Positions 1 through 8,242 of a DNA stretch of 44,826 bases are shown here, one piece after another; position 1 is the stretch's first letter, and every line of letters starts with the position of its first letter. The notes below the pieces were generated by a model, which was given only the letters and a program-made list of their open reading frames with translations, was not told the DNA's origin and made no database searches. The DNA is taken from positions 1 through 44,826 of the forward strand of contig JAOAFV010000026.1 in NCBI GenBank assembly GCA_026416095.1. Reading direction: 5' to 3'. This DNA is from Bacteroidales bacterium (GTDB lineage Bacteria; Bacteroidota; Bacteroidia; Bacteroidales; GWA2-32-17). The position numbers were made by a program, and so were the translations under genes.

Positions 1-398
1 TTAAAGAAATATTGAAAGTACCCATTCGTTTTCTTTTAACCAGTTTTAGTTGCCAAATATGGGATTTAAAGCACACTTCTGAAATTCGAGTAGTTCAAAC
101 ACAAAATTGTTTTAGTTGCCAAATATGGGATTTAAAGTCTATTGTTAGAGTATAATAATTTTTTGTACTTATTTGTTTTAGTTGCCAAATATGGGATTTA
201 AAGCAAGTTTGTAGGTTGTTTTTGTATTACTGTCTGATTGTTTTAGTTGCCAAATATGGGATTTAAAGTTATTTATGCGGCTTTCAGGATTTGAGTTTTT
301 TTTCGTTTTAGTTGCCAAATATGGGATTTAAAGAGGATTTTAGAAATTGCAAAAAAATTTTTGTTATGAGTTTTAGTTGCCAAGTATGGGATTTAAAG
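1..398 (+). CRISPR. CRISPR array 1 (29-bp repeat, trailer end)
   Basis: Six complete 29-bp repeats lie at 43-71, 109-137, 175-203, 240-268, 305-333 and 370-398. The last 6 bases of a seventh repeat open the window at 1-6. The repeat starts GTTTTAGTTG and ends GGGATTTAAAG. Spacers are 36 or 37 bp, all different and AT-rich like the host. The rightmost repeat has one change (CCAAATATGG becomes CCAAGTATGG), as is common in the oldest, leader-distal repeat. The last eight bases, ATTTAAAG, resemble the 5' crRNA handle of type I and III systems. Both points suggest transcription left to right with the leader off-window to the left. Repeat length and the GGGATTTAAAG end fit type I-B best, but this is inference because no cas gene is visible. 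Confidence 0.97.
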
Positions 399-530
399 AT
401 TAACTACTTGGTAGTATTTTAAATTTTATAGGCCGCTCGTGTTACGTTGTAAATAAAATTAATAAACCTTAACCAAAGAAAAAGATTAAAATACTGATAA
501 AAGTCATTATAGTTTGGTAGAAAATAATTA

Positions 531-538
531 TATTTTTG
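531..538 (+). promoter_or_regulatory. -7 promoter box (TATTTTTG)
   Basis: TATTTTTG matches the Bacteroidetes -7 consensus TAnnTTTG and lies 19 bp before the ATG at 558. The only upstream TTTG (513-516) is 14 bp away, shorter than the usual 19-21, so the -33 element is unconvincing. Confidence 0.45.
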
Positions 539-557
539 TATATAAGTTTTTAAAGTT

Positions 558-887
558 ATGTTATTATACGAATTTACTTGCTATTATTGCAGAAAGTTTG
601 TTCAAGGTCGTCGTCCAATGAGAACAACCGGCCAAAGGTTAAATATTAAAGACGAATTAAATTTTTGTAGTTACGATTGTTTTTGTAAGTTTCTCTGGCA
701 AAAAAGGGAAGAAATTTATAAAATGATTGGAAAATACGCTGACCCACATTATTTCGAAGTTGTTTTGAGAAATAATTACGATGGAATAAAAGTGGTAATA
801 TATTTTTCGAGCTTTATTGACAATGAAATTACTGATGCTGTTATAAATGAATTAAAAAAGAACGGTATTGATTTTTTTAAAATATAA
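558..887 (+). CDS. Small zinc-finger protein of unknown function
   Basis: This 109-residue protein has C8-x2-C11 near the N-terminus and C37-x3-C41-x-C43 about 25 residues later. The second half reads FCSYDCFCKF. The spacing resembles treble-clef fingers of the TRASH/MYM/FCS type, which bind one zinc. The rest (residues 45-109) alternates strands and helices with no motif I recognise. It has no signal peptide or membrane segment, so it is probably cytoplasmic. The ATG is 19 bp after a TAnnTTTG box. It is the first gene past the trailer end of CRISPR array 1 and on the same strand, so array read-through could reach it, but it resembles no Cas protein I know. Confidence 0.7.
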   Translation: MLLYEFTCYYCRKFVQGRRPMRTTGQRLNIKDELNFCSYDCFCKFLWQKREEIYKMIGKYADPHYFEVVLRNNYDGIKVVIYFSSFIDNEITDAVINELKKNGIDFFKI

Positions 888-999
888 ATAATTAATTGAA
901 AAAAAAGCTTAGAAGTGTTAATTTTAACAATTAGAATGTAAAAGGCTTTTTATATTTTATAGGTTTTTAGTAAATTGTTTTTTTAAACTTTATTTTATC

Positions 1000-1007
1000 T
1001 AACTTTG
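1000..1007 (+). promoter_or_regulatory. -7 promoter box (TAACTTTG) of the flippase gene
   Basis: TAACTTTG fits TAnnTTTG and ends 16 bp before the TTG start at 1024, implying a very short 5' UTR. A weak ATTG lies 22 bp upstream. Confidence 0.5.
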
Positions 1008-1023
1008 CAGAAATTTTTATCGT

Positions 1024-2481
1024 TTGAGAGAGAAAAAATTTTTAACAGGTTTGTTTTTTGTTTTATTGGCAAATCTATTCATAAAACCTTTCTGGATGTT
1101 TGGTATAGACCGTACTGTACAAAACATGGTTGGTAGTTCCGAATACGGATTATATTTCGCACTTTTTAATTTTACACTTATTCTTAATATACTTTTAGAT
1201 CTAGGAATTACTAATTTCAATAACCGAAATATTTCGCAACATAATTTTTTGCTTAACAAACACTTGTCGAATGTTTTAACTTTAAAGTTTGTTCTTTTCT
1301 TTGTTTACTCAGTAGTAATATTTACCATTGGTTTTATTATTGGATATAACAGGCGACAGTTTTTACTGCTTGTTTTTCTTGTAATAAATCAATTTTTATT
1401 GTCTCTAATATTATATCTTCGCTCTAACGTAACTGCTTTACAATTATTTAAAACCGACAGCATTCTATCGGTACTCGATAGATTTATAATGATTATCTTC
1501 TGTTCTATTATTATATGGACAAATGTTTTCCCTCTTAAAATGAGCATAGAAGTTTTTACCTATATACAAACTATTTCTTATTTGATTTCTGCCATCTTTT
1601 GTTTTTACATAGTGCTAAAAAAGAGTGGAAGAATTAAATTAAAATTCGACTATCACTTTTTTTTGGTTTTTCTTAAAAAAAGTTATCCATACGCCTTACT
1701 TGTTTTGCTTATGTCGTTCTATAACAGATTCGATGGCGTTTTGTTAGAGCGCTTGCTTGAAAATGGCGAATACGACGCAGGAATATATGCTCAATCATTT
1801 AGAATATTAGATGCTCTTTCAATGGTTGCTTATTTATTTAGTGGTATATTATTACCAATGTTTTCTAATATGCTTAAGAAAAAAGAAGAAATATATCCGT
1901 TATTACAATTGTCTTATCGTTTAATAATTGTGCCTTCACTGATATTTATTGTGATTTCAATATTATATAGCGATAAAATTATAGACTTACTCTATCACCA
2001 TAACCCACAAAATTATTCCTCGACGGTTTTTAGAATTTTAATAATAGGGTTATTTGCTACAGCCACTACTTATGTGTATGGAGCCTTGTTAACAGCTAAC
2101 GGAAATTTAAAGCAATTAAATATTATGGCTCTCTTAACTTTATTAATTAATATAAGTTTGAATTTTGTTTTAATACCTAAATACAAAGCAGTGGGATCGG
2201 CTATAGCAAGTGCTAGCGCTCAGTTGTTTTCGGCATTCTACCAGATTTTATTGGCTAATAAGGTTTTTAATTTTAAAGTAAACTACAAATTTATTAGCCA
2301 GTTGTGTGGCTTAATTATAATTATCGTAATTTCTTATCTTTTACTTAACTTATTTGTACTTAAATGGTATGTTGTTGTTTTTATGTTATGTATTATCTCT
2401 TTTGTTTATATTTATATGACAAAAACATTAGAATTGAAATCAATTGCAAAAATGTTTTTATATAAAAATGAAACTTTTTAA
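1024..2481 (+). CDS. Polysaccharide flippase (Wzx/MATE-like)
   Basis: This 485-residue integral membrane protein has about 12-14 hydrophobic segments spread over its whole length. It resembles the oligosaccharide flippases of the MOP superfamily that move lipid-linked sugar units across the inner membrane for O-antigen, capsule or exopolysaccharide. The N-terminus (KPFWMFGIDRTVQN, then LDLGITNFNNRNIS) is typical of the Bacteroidetes branch of this family. The start is TTG; the next in-frame ATG is at residue 24, inside the conserved first segment, so it would remove part of the family match. No glycosyltransferase genes follow, so it is not inside a visible polysaccharide cluster. The substrate cannot be told. 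Confidence 0.85.
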   Translation: MREKKFLTGLFFVLLANLFIKPFWMFGIDRTVQNMVGSSEYGLYFALFNFTLILNILLDLGITNFNNRNISQHNFLLNKHLSNVLTLKFVLFFVYSVVIFTIGFIIGYNRRQFLLLVFLVINQFLLSLILYLRSNVTALQLFKTDSILSVLDRFIMIIFCSIIIWTNVFPLKMSIEVFTYIQTISYLISAIFCFYIVLKKSGRIKLKFDYHFFLVFLKKSYPYALLVLLMSFYNRFDGVLLERLLENGEYDAGIYAQSFRILDALSMVAYLFSGILLPMFSNMLKKKEEIYPLLQLSYRLIIVPSLIFIVISILYSDKIIDLLYHHNPQNYSSTVFRILIIGLFATATTYVYGALLTANGNLKQLNIMALLTLLINISLNFVLIPKYKAVGSAIASASAQLFSAFYQILLANKVFNFKVNYKFISQLCGLIIIIVISYLLLNLFVLKWYVVVFMLCIISFVYIYMTKTLELKSIAKMFLYKNETF

Positions 2482-2522
2482 TAAAAGATGCGTTAAACAT
2501 TATGCTTTAAATTTTTTTGATA

Positions 2523-3935
2523 ATGAAAAATACAACTTTTGTCATAATTTTTATTTTTATTATTTCTAATTGTTTTTCACAGGGAAACATTAGAATAACA
2601 GGTGGTACTCTAAAAACAAGTTCCAACCCTGTAGGGGTAACAATAAATGATTTTAATTTTCAGAATAACAGTAACAGTACACACAATTTACAAAACTCTA
2701 CGTTTATATTTAAGGGTTCTACCAATACTTTTTTAGGTGGTAATTTTTCTACTACTTTTTACAACATAAGGATTGCAAAAAGTACAGGGGTGTCGGTGTA
2801 TTTAACACAACATCAAACTGTTAATAATCAAATATACATGGAAAGTGGTGATTTAGATTTAAGAAATTATAATATTACACTTAGCTCTACAGCTACTCTT
2901 GATAATGAAGCATTCAATAGAAGAGTAAAGGCAACCGATGGTACTAACGATGGTATGGGAACAGGATATCTAACAACTACAAGAAATAATCCTTCGGGAA
3001 ATGTTGCTAATTTGGGGTTGAATTTTACACCATCGGCAAATCTTGGGAGTACGGAAATTCGCAGAGGACACCAAAAACTACAAGGTTCAGGTTCGTATAC
3101 AGGCAACTATAGCATTTTTAGGTATTACAGAATTATACCAACTACTATGAGTACACTTACAATAAATAATTTTTATTATTTTGGTGGATCTACAAACCCC
3201 GAGCTAAATGCTCACCCCGAAGCAAACTTACAAATGTTTCAGCAAGTAAATTATGGTGGTCCAAATTATTGGCAACCCCGCCCAACAACAAATCTTGATA
3301 TTACAAACGATTACCTTTCAAGTACTACCTCTTTACCAGGTACTTTAAATTATATTCTTATAACTCTTGCAAGTACAAGCACACCGCTACCTGTTGAATT
3401 AACATATTTTAGTGGTAAATGTTTAGATGGTAAAATTATGCTCAATTGGCAAACTGCCAGCGAATATAACAATAGCGGTTTTGTTATTCAGCGAAGTATC
3501 GACGCACATTCTTGGATAAGCATAGGTTTTGTTGAAGGTAAAGGATTTTCTAATCAAACAAACAATTATTCCTTTATTGACAATATTAATACTTATGCTT
3601 TTTATCGGTTGTTACAGATTGATTTTGACAATAATATTACTTATTCCGATATAATTTCTGTTGTATGTAATCAAGATGTTACTTCGGAATTTGACGTAAT
3701 TCCTGTATATCCTAATATTGATAATGTTAACATAATTGTTAAAGGAATACCAAATAATGTCTATAGACTGGAATTTATAAATATAATAGGTCAAAAAATA
3801 TATAATAAAGAAATTAAACTAACCGAAAATTCTCAACTAATAAACTTATCGCGAAATATATTTGCAAGTGGAGTTTATTATATAATAATGTCGTCTAATA
3901 CCGATATTATATGCAAGTCAATGTATATAGAGTAA
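2523..3935 (+). CDS. Secreted protein with type A T9SS sorting domain
   Basis: This 470-residue exported protein starts at the ATG at 2523; a TTG two codons upstream is less likely. Residues 1-20 are a signal peptide ending in CFSQ. Residues about 20-285 are a Thr/Ser/Asn-rich beta region with no enzyme motif. Residues about 290-385 (PLPVELTYFSG, LNWQTASEYNNSGFVIQRS, FYRLLQIDFDNN) match the fibronectin-like module that often precedes the sorting domain in Bacteroidetes. The last 80 or so residues (VYPNIDNVNII, IIGQKIYNKE, GVYYIIMS) are a Por-type, type A C-terminal domain that directs export by the type IX system. The protein should be at the cell surface or released. It sits 41 bp after the flippase gene on the same strand. 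Its role is unknown. Confidence 0.85.
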   Translation: MKNTTFVIIFIFIISNCFSQGNIRITGGTLKTSSNPVGVTINDFNFQNNSNSTHNLQNSTFIFKGSTNTFLGGNFSTTFYNIRIAKSTGVSVYLTQHQTVNNQIYMESGDLDLRNYNITLSSTATLDNEAFNRRVKATDGTNDGMGTGYLTTTRNNPSGNVANLGLNFTPSANLGSTEIRRGHQKLQGSGSYTGNYSIFRYYRIIPTTMSTLTINNFYYFGGSTNPELNAHPEANLQMFQQVNYGGPNYWQPRPTTNLDITNDYLSSTTSLPGTLNYILITLASTSTPLPVELTYFSGKCLDGKIMLNWQTASEYNNSGFVIQRSIDAHSWISIGFVEGKGFSNQTNNYSFIDNINTYAFYRLLQIDFDNNITYSDIISVVCNQDVTSEFDVIPVYPNIDNVNIIVKGIPNNVYRLEFINIIGQKIYNKEIKLTENSQLINLSRNIFASGVYYIIMSSNTDIICKSMYIE

Positions 3936-3955
3936 TTAAAAATTTTTTAGTTTTT

Positions 3956-4402
3956 TCATTCTATTGACTCACGAACATCAATAACGGTGCCCGAAATGTA
4001 AATATTTTCGCCTGCAAGTGGATGATTAAAATCGAAGGTAATTGTTTCATTGTTGAATTCTAATATTGTGCCTTCAAGTTCATTGCCATTTTCGCTTCGA
4101 AAAGTAATAATATTACCTATAAAAATTTCGTCAATAGGTAAATTAAGAGTGTTCCGTTTCATTTTAATAATGGCTTTTTCGTCGTATTCTCCAAATGCTT
4201 GTGCTGGTGTTAACATAAATTTAAATGTTTCTCCTTTCTTTAAACCCTTGATATTGTCTTCGAATGCAGGAAATATTTCACCTACCCCAAATATAAATAT
4301 AAGGGGTTGATCTTCGGTATATTCCTGGATTTTTTCTCCCTCATAACTGTCTAAACAGATAGTTAGGGATAATTCAACAACTTTGTTTTTTTCAATAATC
4401 AT
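3956..4402 (-). CDS. SlyD-like FKBP-type peptidyl-prolyl isomerase
   Basis: This 148-residue cytoplasmic protein follows the SlyD pattern. An FKBP half contains PLIFIFGVGEIFPAFEDNIKGLKKGE at about residues 33-58 (G-x-G and G-L-K-x-G-E core). The insert-in-flap chaperone segment follows at about 70-125. The diagnostic FNHPLAG lies near the C-terminus, before the final VIDVRES strand. Family members catalyse cis/trans isomerisation of prolyl bonds and bind unfolded chains. It lacks the His/Cys-rich nickel-binding tail of E. coli SlyD, as do many short homologues. It is convergent with the T9SS-exported protein to the left, with 20 bp between stop codons. A near-match TACCTTTA at about 4432-4439 (-) may be its -7 box. 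Confidence 0.9.
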   Translation of the reverse strand: MIIEKNKVVELSLTICLDSYEGEKIQEYTEDQPLIFIFGVGEIFPAFEDNIKGLKKGETFKFMLTPAQAFGEYDEKAIIKMKRNTLNLPIDEIFIGNIITFRSENGNELEGTILEFNNETITFDFNHPLAGENIYISGTVIDVRESIE

Positions 4403-4474
4403 AAAAAGAATTTTTAATTAATTTAACTTTTAAAGGTAATATTTTTTATAAAAAAAACATAACATAAAAAAATT

Positions 4475-5047
4475 TTACAATTCAAAATTCACTCTTATAA
4501 CAGGATTTTCGTAAGGTGAGTATTGATTTTGATTGAGATTGTACAAAATAATTATGCTCATATAACTCCGTTCGCCAATTCTTACTCTATATCCTCCACC
4601 TGCATAAACGTTATGAACTATAAAACGTTTTTGGATGCCTACCAAATAAGGATTAAAATATTTTGATTCCAAACTCATCCATTGGTATTCGCCATGTACA
4701 AATATTGAGTTGGAAAAATAGTATCTTGCAAAATAGGAATTTCCAAATATTGAAGTCGATATATTGCTATTTAAGTGATTAAAGTTGTAATAAGTGTACA
4801 GTATTTGAAAACCAATCGAAAAGTTGTCTGTTATTCTATATCCTATGAGTGGCGAAAATTCTATAAAAGTTTCTTGACCGAATTGCAATCCAATATTTCC
4901 TCCAAAAAATACTTTATGCCAACTAAAAAATTTTTCATTTTTGTTTTTTTCTTGCAATTTATAATTAGTACTTCCATAAAATTCTTGACAATATGTAATT
5001 AAGTAAAAAAAACAAAATAATATGACTAAAAAACTAATTTTTTTCAT
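4475..5047 (-). CDS. Small outer-membrane beta-barrel protein, unknown
   Basis: This 190-residue protein has a signal peptide (MKKISFLVILFCFFYLITYCQ). The rest is short amphipathic strands with aromatic residues and glycines (FFGGNIGLQFG, YAGGGYRVRIG), ending in IRVNFEL. That aromatic-rich end fits an eight-stranded outer-membrane barrel recognised by the Bam machinery. I do not recognise the family. Its start overlaps the end of the UPF0306 gene by 14 bp, so it is the last gene of the leftward unit that starts with the AsmA-like gene. Translational coupling is likely. Confidence 0.7.
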   Translation of the reverse strand: MKKISFLVILFCFFYLITYCQEFYGSTNYKLQEKNKNEKFFSWHKVFFGGNIGLQFGQETFIEFSPLIGYRITDNFSIGFQILYTYYNFNHLNSNISTSIFGNSYFARYYFSNSIFVHGEYQWMSLESKYFNPYLVGIQKRFIVHNVYAGGGYRVRIGERSYMSIIILYNLNQNQYSPYENPVIRVNFEL

Positions 5048-5519
5048 TTTCTTTTTGCCAAATAATCTTTTTCCCGAATCCTAATGTATTATCTGTATAT
5101 TTAATGTAAGTAAAATATAAAATCCAAAATTCCGATTTGGTACCAATGGCCACAGGAAATCTTTTGTAATACAGTTTCTTGATAAAATTAAGGGTATTGA
5201 CGTCGGCAATTTTAACTGTTCCTTTAAATTGAATTCCCTGAATTTTCCCAATTATCTTGGTTTCTAACGCAATGGTGCCAACAACACTGTTATTATTAAG
5301 CATCATTCGACCATGTTTTGTGTCTAAATCGGTAGTAAATATCAAGGCCATTTGTTCTTCCCAGAATGCATAAAAACATGTAGCAGTCCACAACTCATTA
5401 TTATCGTAAACCGATAAGTTAAAAATATGGTGTTTTTTTATAAATTGCGTTATAAGAGTTAAATCATCCTTGTTTTTTTTGACTTTTAGATTTTTATTTT
5501 TAAAAATTATTCGTCCCAT
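5034..5519 (-). CDS. UPF0306 / YhbP-family protein
   Basis: This 161-residue cytoplasmic protein matches YhbP (UPF0306), a split-barrel family related to pyridoxamine-phosphate oxidases and other FMN-binding proteins. Conserved stretches are MALIFTTDLDTKHGRMM, VVGTIALETKIIGKIQGIQF and, near the C-terminus, YIKYTDNTLGFGKKIIW. The biochemical role of YhbP is not established; a flavin-dependent role is an inference from the fold. The gene overlaps the upstream AsmA-like gene by 13 bp and the downstream barrel gene by 14 bp, which implies one transcript with coupled translation. The functional link between the three is not obvious. Confidence 0.85.
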   Translation of the reverse strand: MGRIIFKNKNLKVKKNKDDLTLITQFIKKHHIFNLSVYDNNELWTATCFYAFWEEQMALIFTTDLDTKHGRMMLNNNSVVGTIALETKIIGKIQGIQFKGTVKIADVNTLNFIKKLYYKRFPVAIGTKSEFWILYFTYIKYTDNTLGFGKKIIWQKENEKN

Positions 5520-8032
5520 TCTATTTTATATTTTAAATTACTTTTAATATTTTCTTTTATGCTTGTATCTTTTTTAAAAAGCCCAAATTCTGATTTTAAT
5601 ATTGTTTTAATTTCTACTTTTTCATTTTTAATACTTTCTTTAATTTGTTCTTTCATTTTTTTTGAATCGTACGATATTTTGTAATTATTTGTAGTTCCCT
5701 TAATATTTAGATATAAGCTGGTTGAACCAAGACCATCGTTTTCTACAATGCCGTATTCCTGATTCTCTTTTTTTCTATTACGAGCTTTTACACCCAACCA
5801 TTCTTTCAGAAACAATCTTATGTGATAATCTATATCGTTATCGAAACTATGTTCGCCGCTAACTTCAATATTAAAAGCATTACTCTTTATTTCCATATTG
5901 GGTATTAGTATCTTACGGTCTTTAATAAAAATATTATTAGTTATATCGGAGAATTTAATATTACGTATTTCGTCGAGCGAAATATAATCTGCTAACTTAT
6001 ACAAAGGTTCAAAATTTATAAGCTGTCCGTTTTTTATTAAAAATTCTACGTCTGCAAATAAACTATTTTCTATTAAATTAAGCAAACTATCGTATTCCAT
6101 TATGCAAAGATTTATAACCGAATTAATTGTTCCGTTAATGTTTTTATCGGTTATGTATTGCTGCCCGAAATTATTGAGCGATGAAAATAATTTTTTTACA
6201 TTGACATTTTTTAATTCACCATAAAATTTAATAAAATGCTTACCTTCATGATAATTATAGAAAAAATTTCCTTTGGCCTTTCCTTCAAGCAACTTCATTT
6301 CTGTATTATTAAAGCATACAGAACCTGAAAATGTTTTAACTTCTGAATTAATATCGGTAATTTTAAGGTTATCGTAATAAAAGTTATTTATTGTTAAATT
6401 TCCTGTTATATCAATATCTTCAGGAAAACCAAAGTTATATACAACCGATGAACTATCTTCAGAAGTAAAATTTTTTATGTCGAACGTAGGTATATTAATG
6501 TTTATGTGTGCAAATAATTTTGAATTATCGTTGAATAGGTATGTAAGTACATTATCGAAAGTTCCTTTTATATAAAATTCTGTATTATAAACTTTAAAGG
6601 TTAAAGAATTTGTATGGGCAGTATTGTTTTTAATTTCAAAAGTAGAATTAATGTCAGATACAATGTAATCTGAATCCTTATACTTGTAAGAAACATTTTT
6701 TAAAATAACTTTACCTTTAATGTTTGACTTTTCAATTTCTTCGGGTTTTATATCTAATAACGACCTATACTTTCCATCGATAAAAAGCGAAAAAAAAGCA
6801 TCGCCTTTTATAAATTCAAAATCTTCTAAATTAAACAACTTTTGATAATTTTCTAAACTAATAAATCCATTAAGTTTTAAATTAACTTGAGGATAATTAA
6901 AGTTTTTTATTACTCCATTTGCAATTATTAAGCTGTCGTTAAAGTAGGCATAAAAAGTATCTATTTTTAGGTAAGCTAAATCAAGTTTTTGTTTTTCAAA
7001 AATATTTAAAGAACCTAAAAGGTTTATATTTGTAAGAAAAAAATCATCTTTCTTAGAAACTAAAGACCCATTGATAATTTGAAATTCTGATGAAATTGTA
7101 GGTAACAAATTTTTTCCGACGTAGCCATTAATCCTTAAATTAAACGTACAAATTCCATCGGCTTTATATCTTTCTAAGTTTTTTTTAATTTTTTCGTTTG
7201 CTATAGTTAAAATCTTTTTTATATCAAGATTGTGAGCTTGTAAGTCTATGTTTATAAAATCGTTATTTGCTTTTATCACGTATTTGCCTTTTATAATAAA
7301 TTTTAAATCATCTATATAAATTTCTCCTTTCTTAATATCTAACTCTTTGTTAATAACATTGGCTATTAGTTTCAAATTTGTTGTTTTGGTTTTTAAATAA
7401 TTTTGTTTATTAATAATAAATTTTTTTACACTAAGATTCCCAATTGTTTTTAATGTAAAATCAGATTCATAAAAATTGCCAGATAATTTGAAATTGTTTG
7501 AATAAAGAACTAACTCCATTGGAATTGCATTATTATGTAAGCATAGTAATGTATTAATAAATTTTATTTTGTTTAGATTTACTTTAACAACTTCGGGCTT
7601 CGAAGTATCGTGACGTACTATTTGAAAATTAGTGTTACCTTTTTTATCGAAAAAAAGGTGAATTTCGGAATTTTTTATTTCTATTCCGTTAATAACATAA
7701 ATTTTTTTTAAAAGTTTAAAAACATTGAAACTAACCAAAACTGTTTTGGCTTTAAATAGAGTATCGGTATTTATTGTAAATTCTTTTTTATTAAAAGTAT
7801 TACTCGATAAAATAACCACAGACGAAAATTTTACCGATACATCTGGAAACGTTTCCCAATAAGAAATATCAATGTTTTTGACATATAGTAGTACTGAAAG
7901 ATTATTGTTTAGGTAATTAATAAAAAGTTTTTTTATGTTATCGGTGTTAAAGTAAACAAAAAGAGAAATACCCGATACAATTAAAAAAAAAGTAAAAATT
8001 AGTATAAATAATGTCTTCTTTAGTAATCGCAA
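5507..8032 (-). CDS. AsmA-like envelope protein
   Basis: This 841-residue protein has one N-terminal membrane anchor (residues about 7-28, TLFILIFTFFLIVSGISLFV) followed by a long series of beta strands. It ends in the AsmA-like C-terminal region at about 570-780 (LINFEPLYKLADYISLDEI, then NMEIKSNAFNIEVSGEHSFD and IDYHIRLFLKEWLG). AsmA-type proteins are periplasmic, relate to the bridge-like lipid-transfer proteins, and affect outer-membrane assembly or lipid traffic. The start is TTG at 8032: a stop codon (TAG) lies directly before it in frame, so no earlier start exists. The -7 box lies 18 bp upstream. It is the first gene of the three-gene leftward unit. Confidence 0.85.
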   Translation of the reverse strand: MRLLKKTLFILIFTFFLIVSGISLFVYFNTDNIKKLFINYLNNNLSVLLYVKNIDISYWETFPDVSVKFSSVVILSSNTFNKKEFTINTDTLFKAKTVLVSFNVFKLLKKIYVINGIEIKNSEIHLFFDKKGNTNFQIVRHDTSKPEVVKVNLNKIKFINTLLCLHNNAIPMELVLYSNNFKLSGNFYESDFTLKTIGNLSVKKFIINKQNYLKTKTTNLKLIANVINKELDIKKGEIYIDDLKFIIKGKYVIKANNDFINIDLQAHNLDIKKILTIANEKIKKNLERYKADGICTFNLRINGYVGKNLLPTISSEFQIINGSLVSKKDDFFLTNINLLGSLNIFEKQKLDLAYLKIDTFYAYFNDSLIIANGVIKNFNYPQVNLKLNGFISLENYQKLFNLEDFEFIKGDAFFSLFIDGKYRSLLDIKPEEIEKSNIKGKVILKNVSYKYKDSDYIVSDINSTFEIKNNTAHTNSLTFKVYNTEFYIKGTFDNVLTYLFNDNSKLFAHININIPTFDIKNFTSEDSSSVVYNFGFPEDIDITGNLTINNFYYDNLKITDINSEVKTFSGSVCFNNTEMKLLEGKAKGNFFYNYHEGKHFIKFYGELKNVNVKKLFSSLNNFGQQYITDKNINGTINSVINLCIMEYDSLLNLIENSLFADVEFLIKNGQLINFEPLYKLADYISLDEIRNIKFSDITNNIFIKDRKILIPNMEIKSNAFNIEVSGEHSFDNDIDYHIRLFLKEWLGVKARNRKKENQEYGIVENDGLGSTSLYLNIKGTTNNYKISYDSKKMKEQIKESIKNEKVEIKTILKSEFGLFKKDTSIKENIKSNLKYKIEWDE

Positions 8033-8050
8033 CTATTGGTATTTATTGCT

Positions 8051-8058
8051 CAAATTTA
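8051..8058 (-). promoter_or_regulatory. -7 promoter box (TAAATTTG) of the AsmA-like operon
   Basis: On the minus strand this reads TAAATTTG, a full match to TAnnTTTG, 18 bp before the TTG start at 8032. No good -33 element was seen at the usual distance. Confidence 0.5.
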
Positions 8059-8219
8059 TTAAATTTTAGCGAAATAATAAAATATTGAAAATCTAATAAC
8101 ATTGCCTTTATTAATGATTTAGAAGTTTTATTATTATAGTATCCATGAGTATTTACGGTGAAAGTAAAAAAATTACTGAAAATTATTTGTAAAACAAAAA
8201 AAATAAGAATAAAAAATTA

Positions 8220-8227
8220 TACATTTG
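8220..8227 (+). promoter_or_regulatory. -7 promoter box (TACATTTG) of the aminotransferase
   Basis: TACATTTG fits TAnnTTTG and ends 15 bp before the ATG at 8243. This makes the ATG at 8243 the likely start. Confidence 0.5.
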
Positions 8228-8242
8228 TAAAAATTTTATTTT

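Noticed and set aside
888-1000. A possible terminator with AAAAAGC and GCTTTTT arms after the zinc-finger gene.
   Set aside because: The loop is over 30 nt and the stem is weak; not convincing as an intrinsic terminator.
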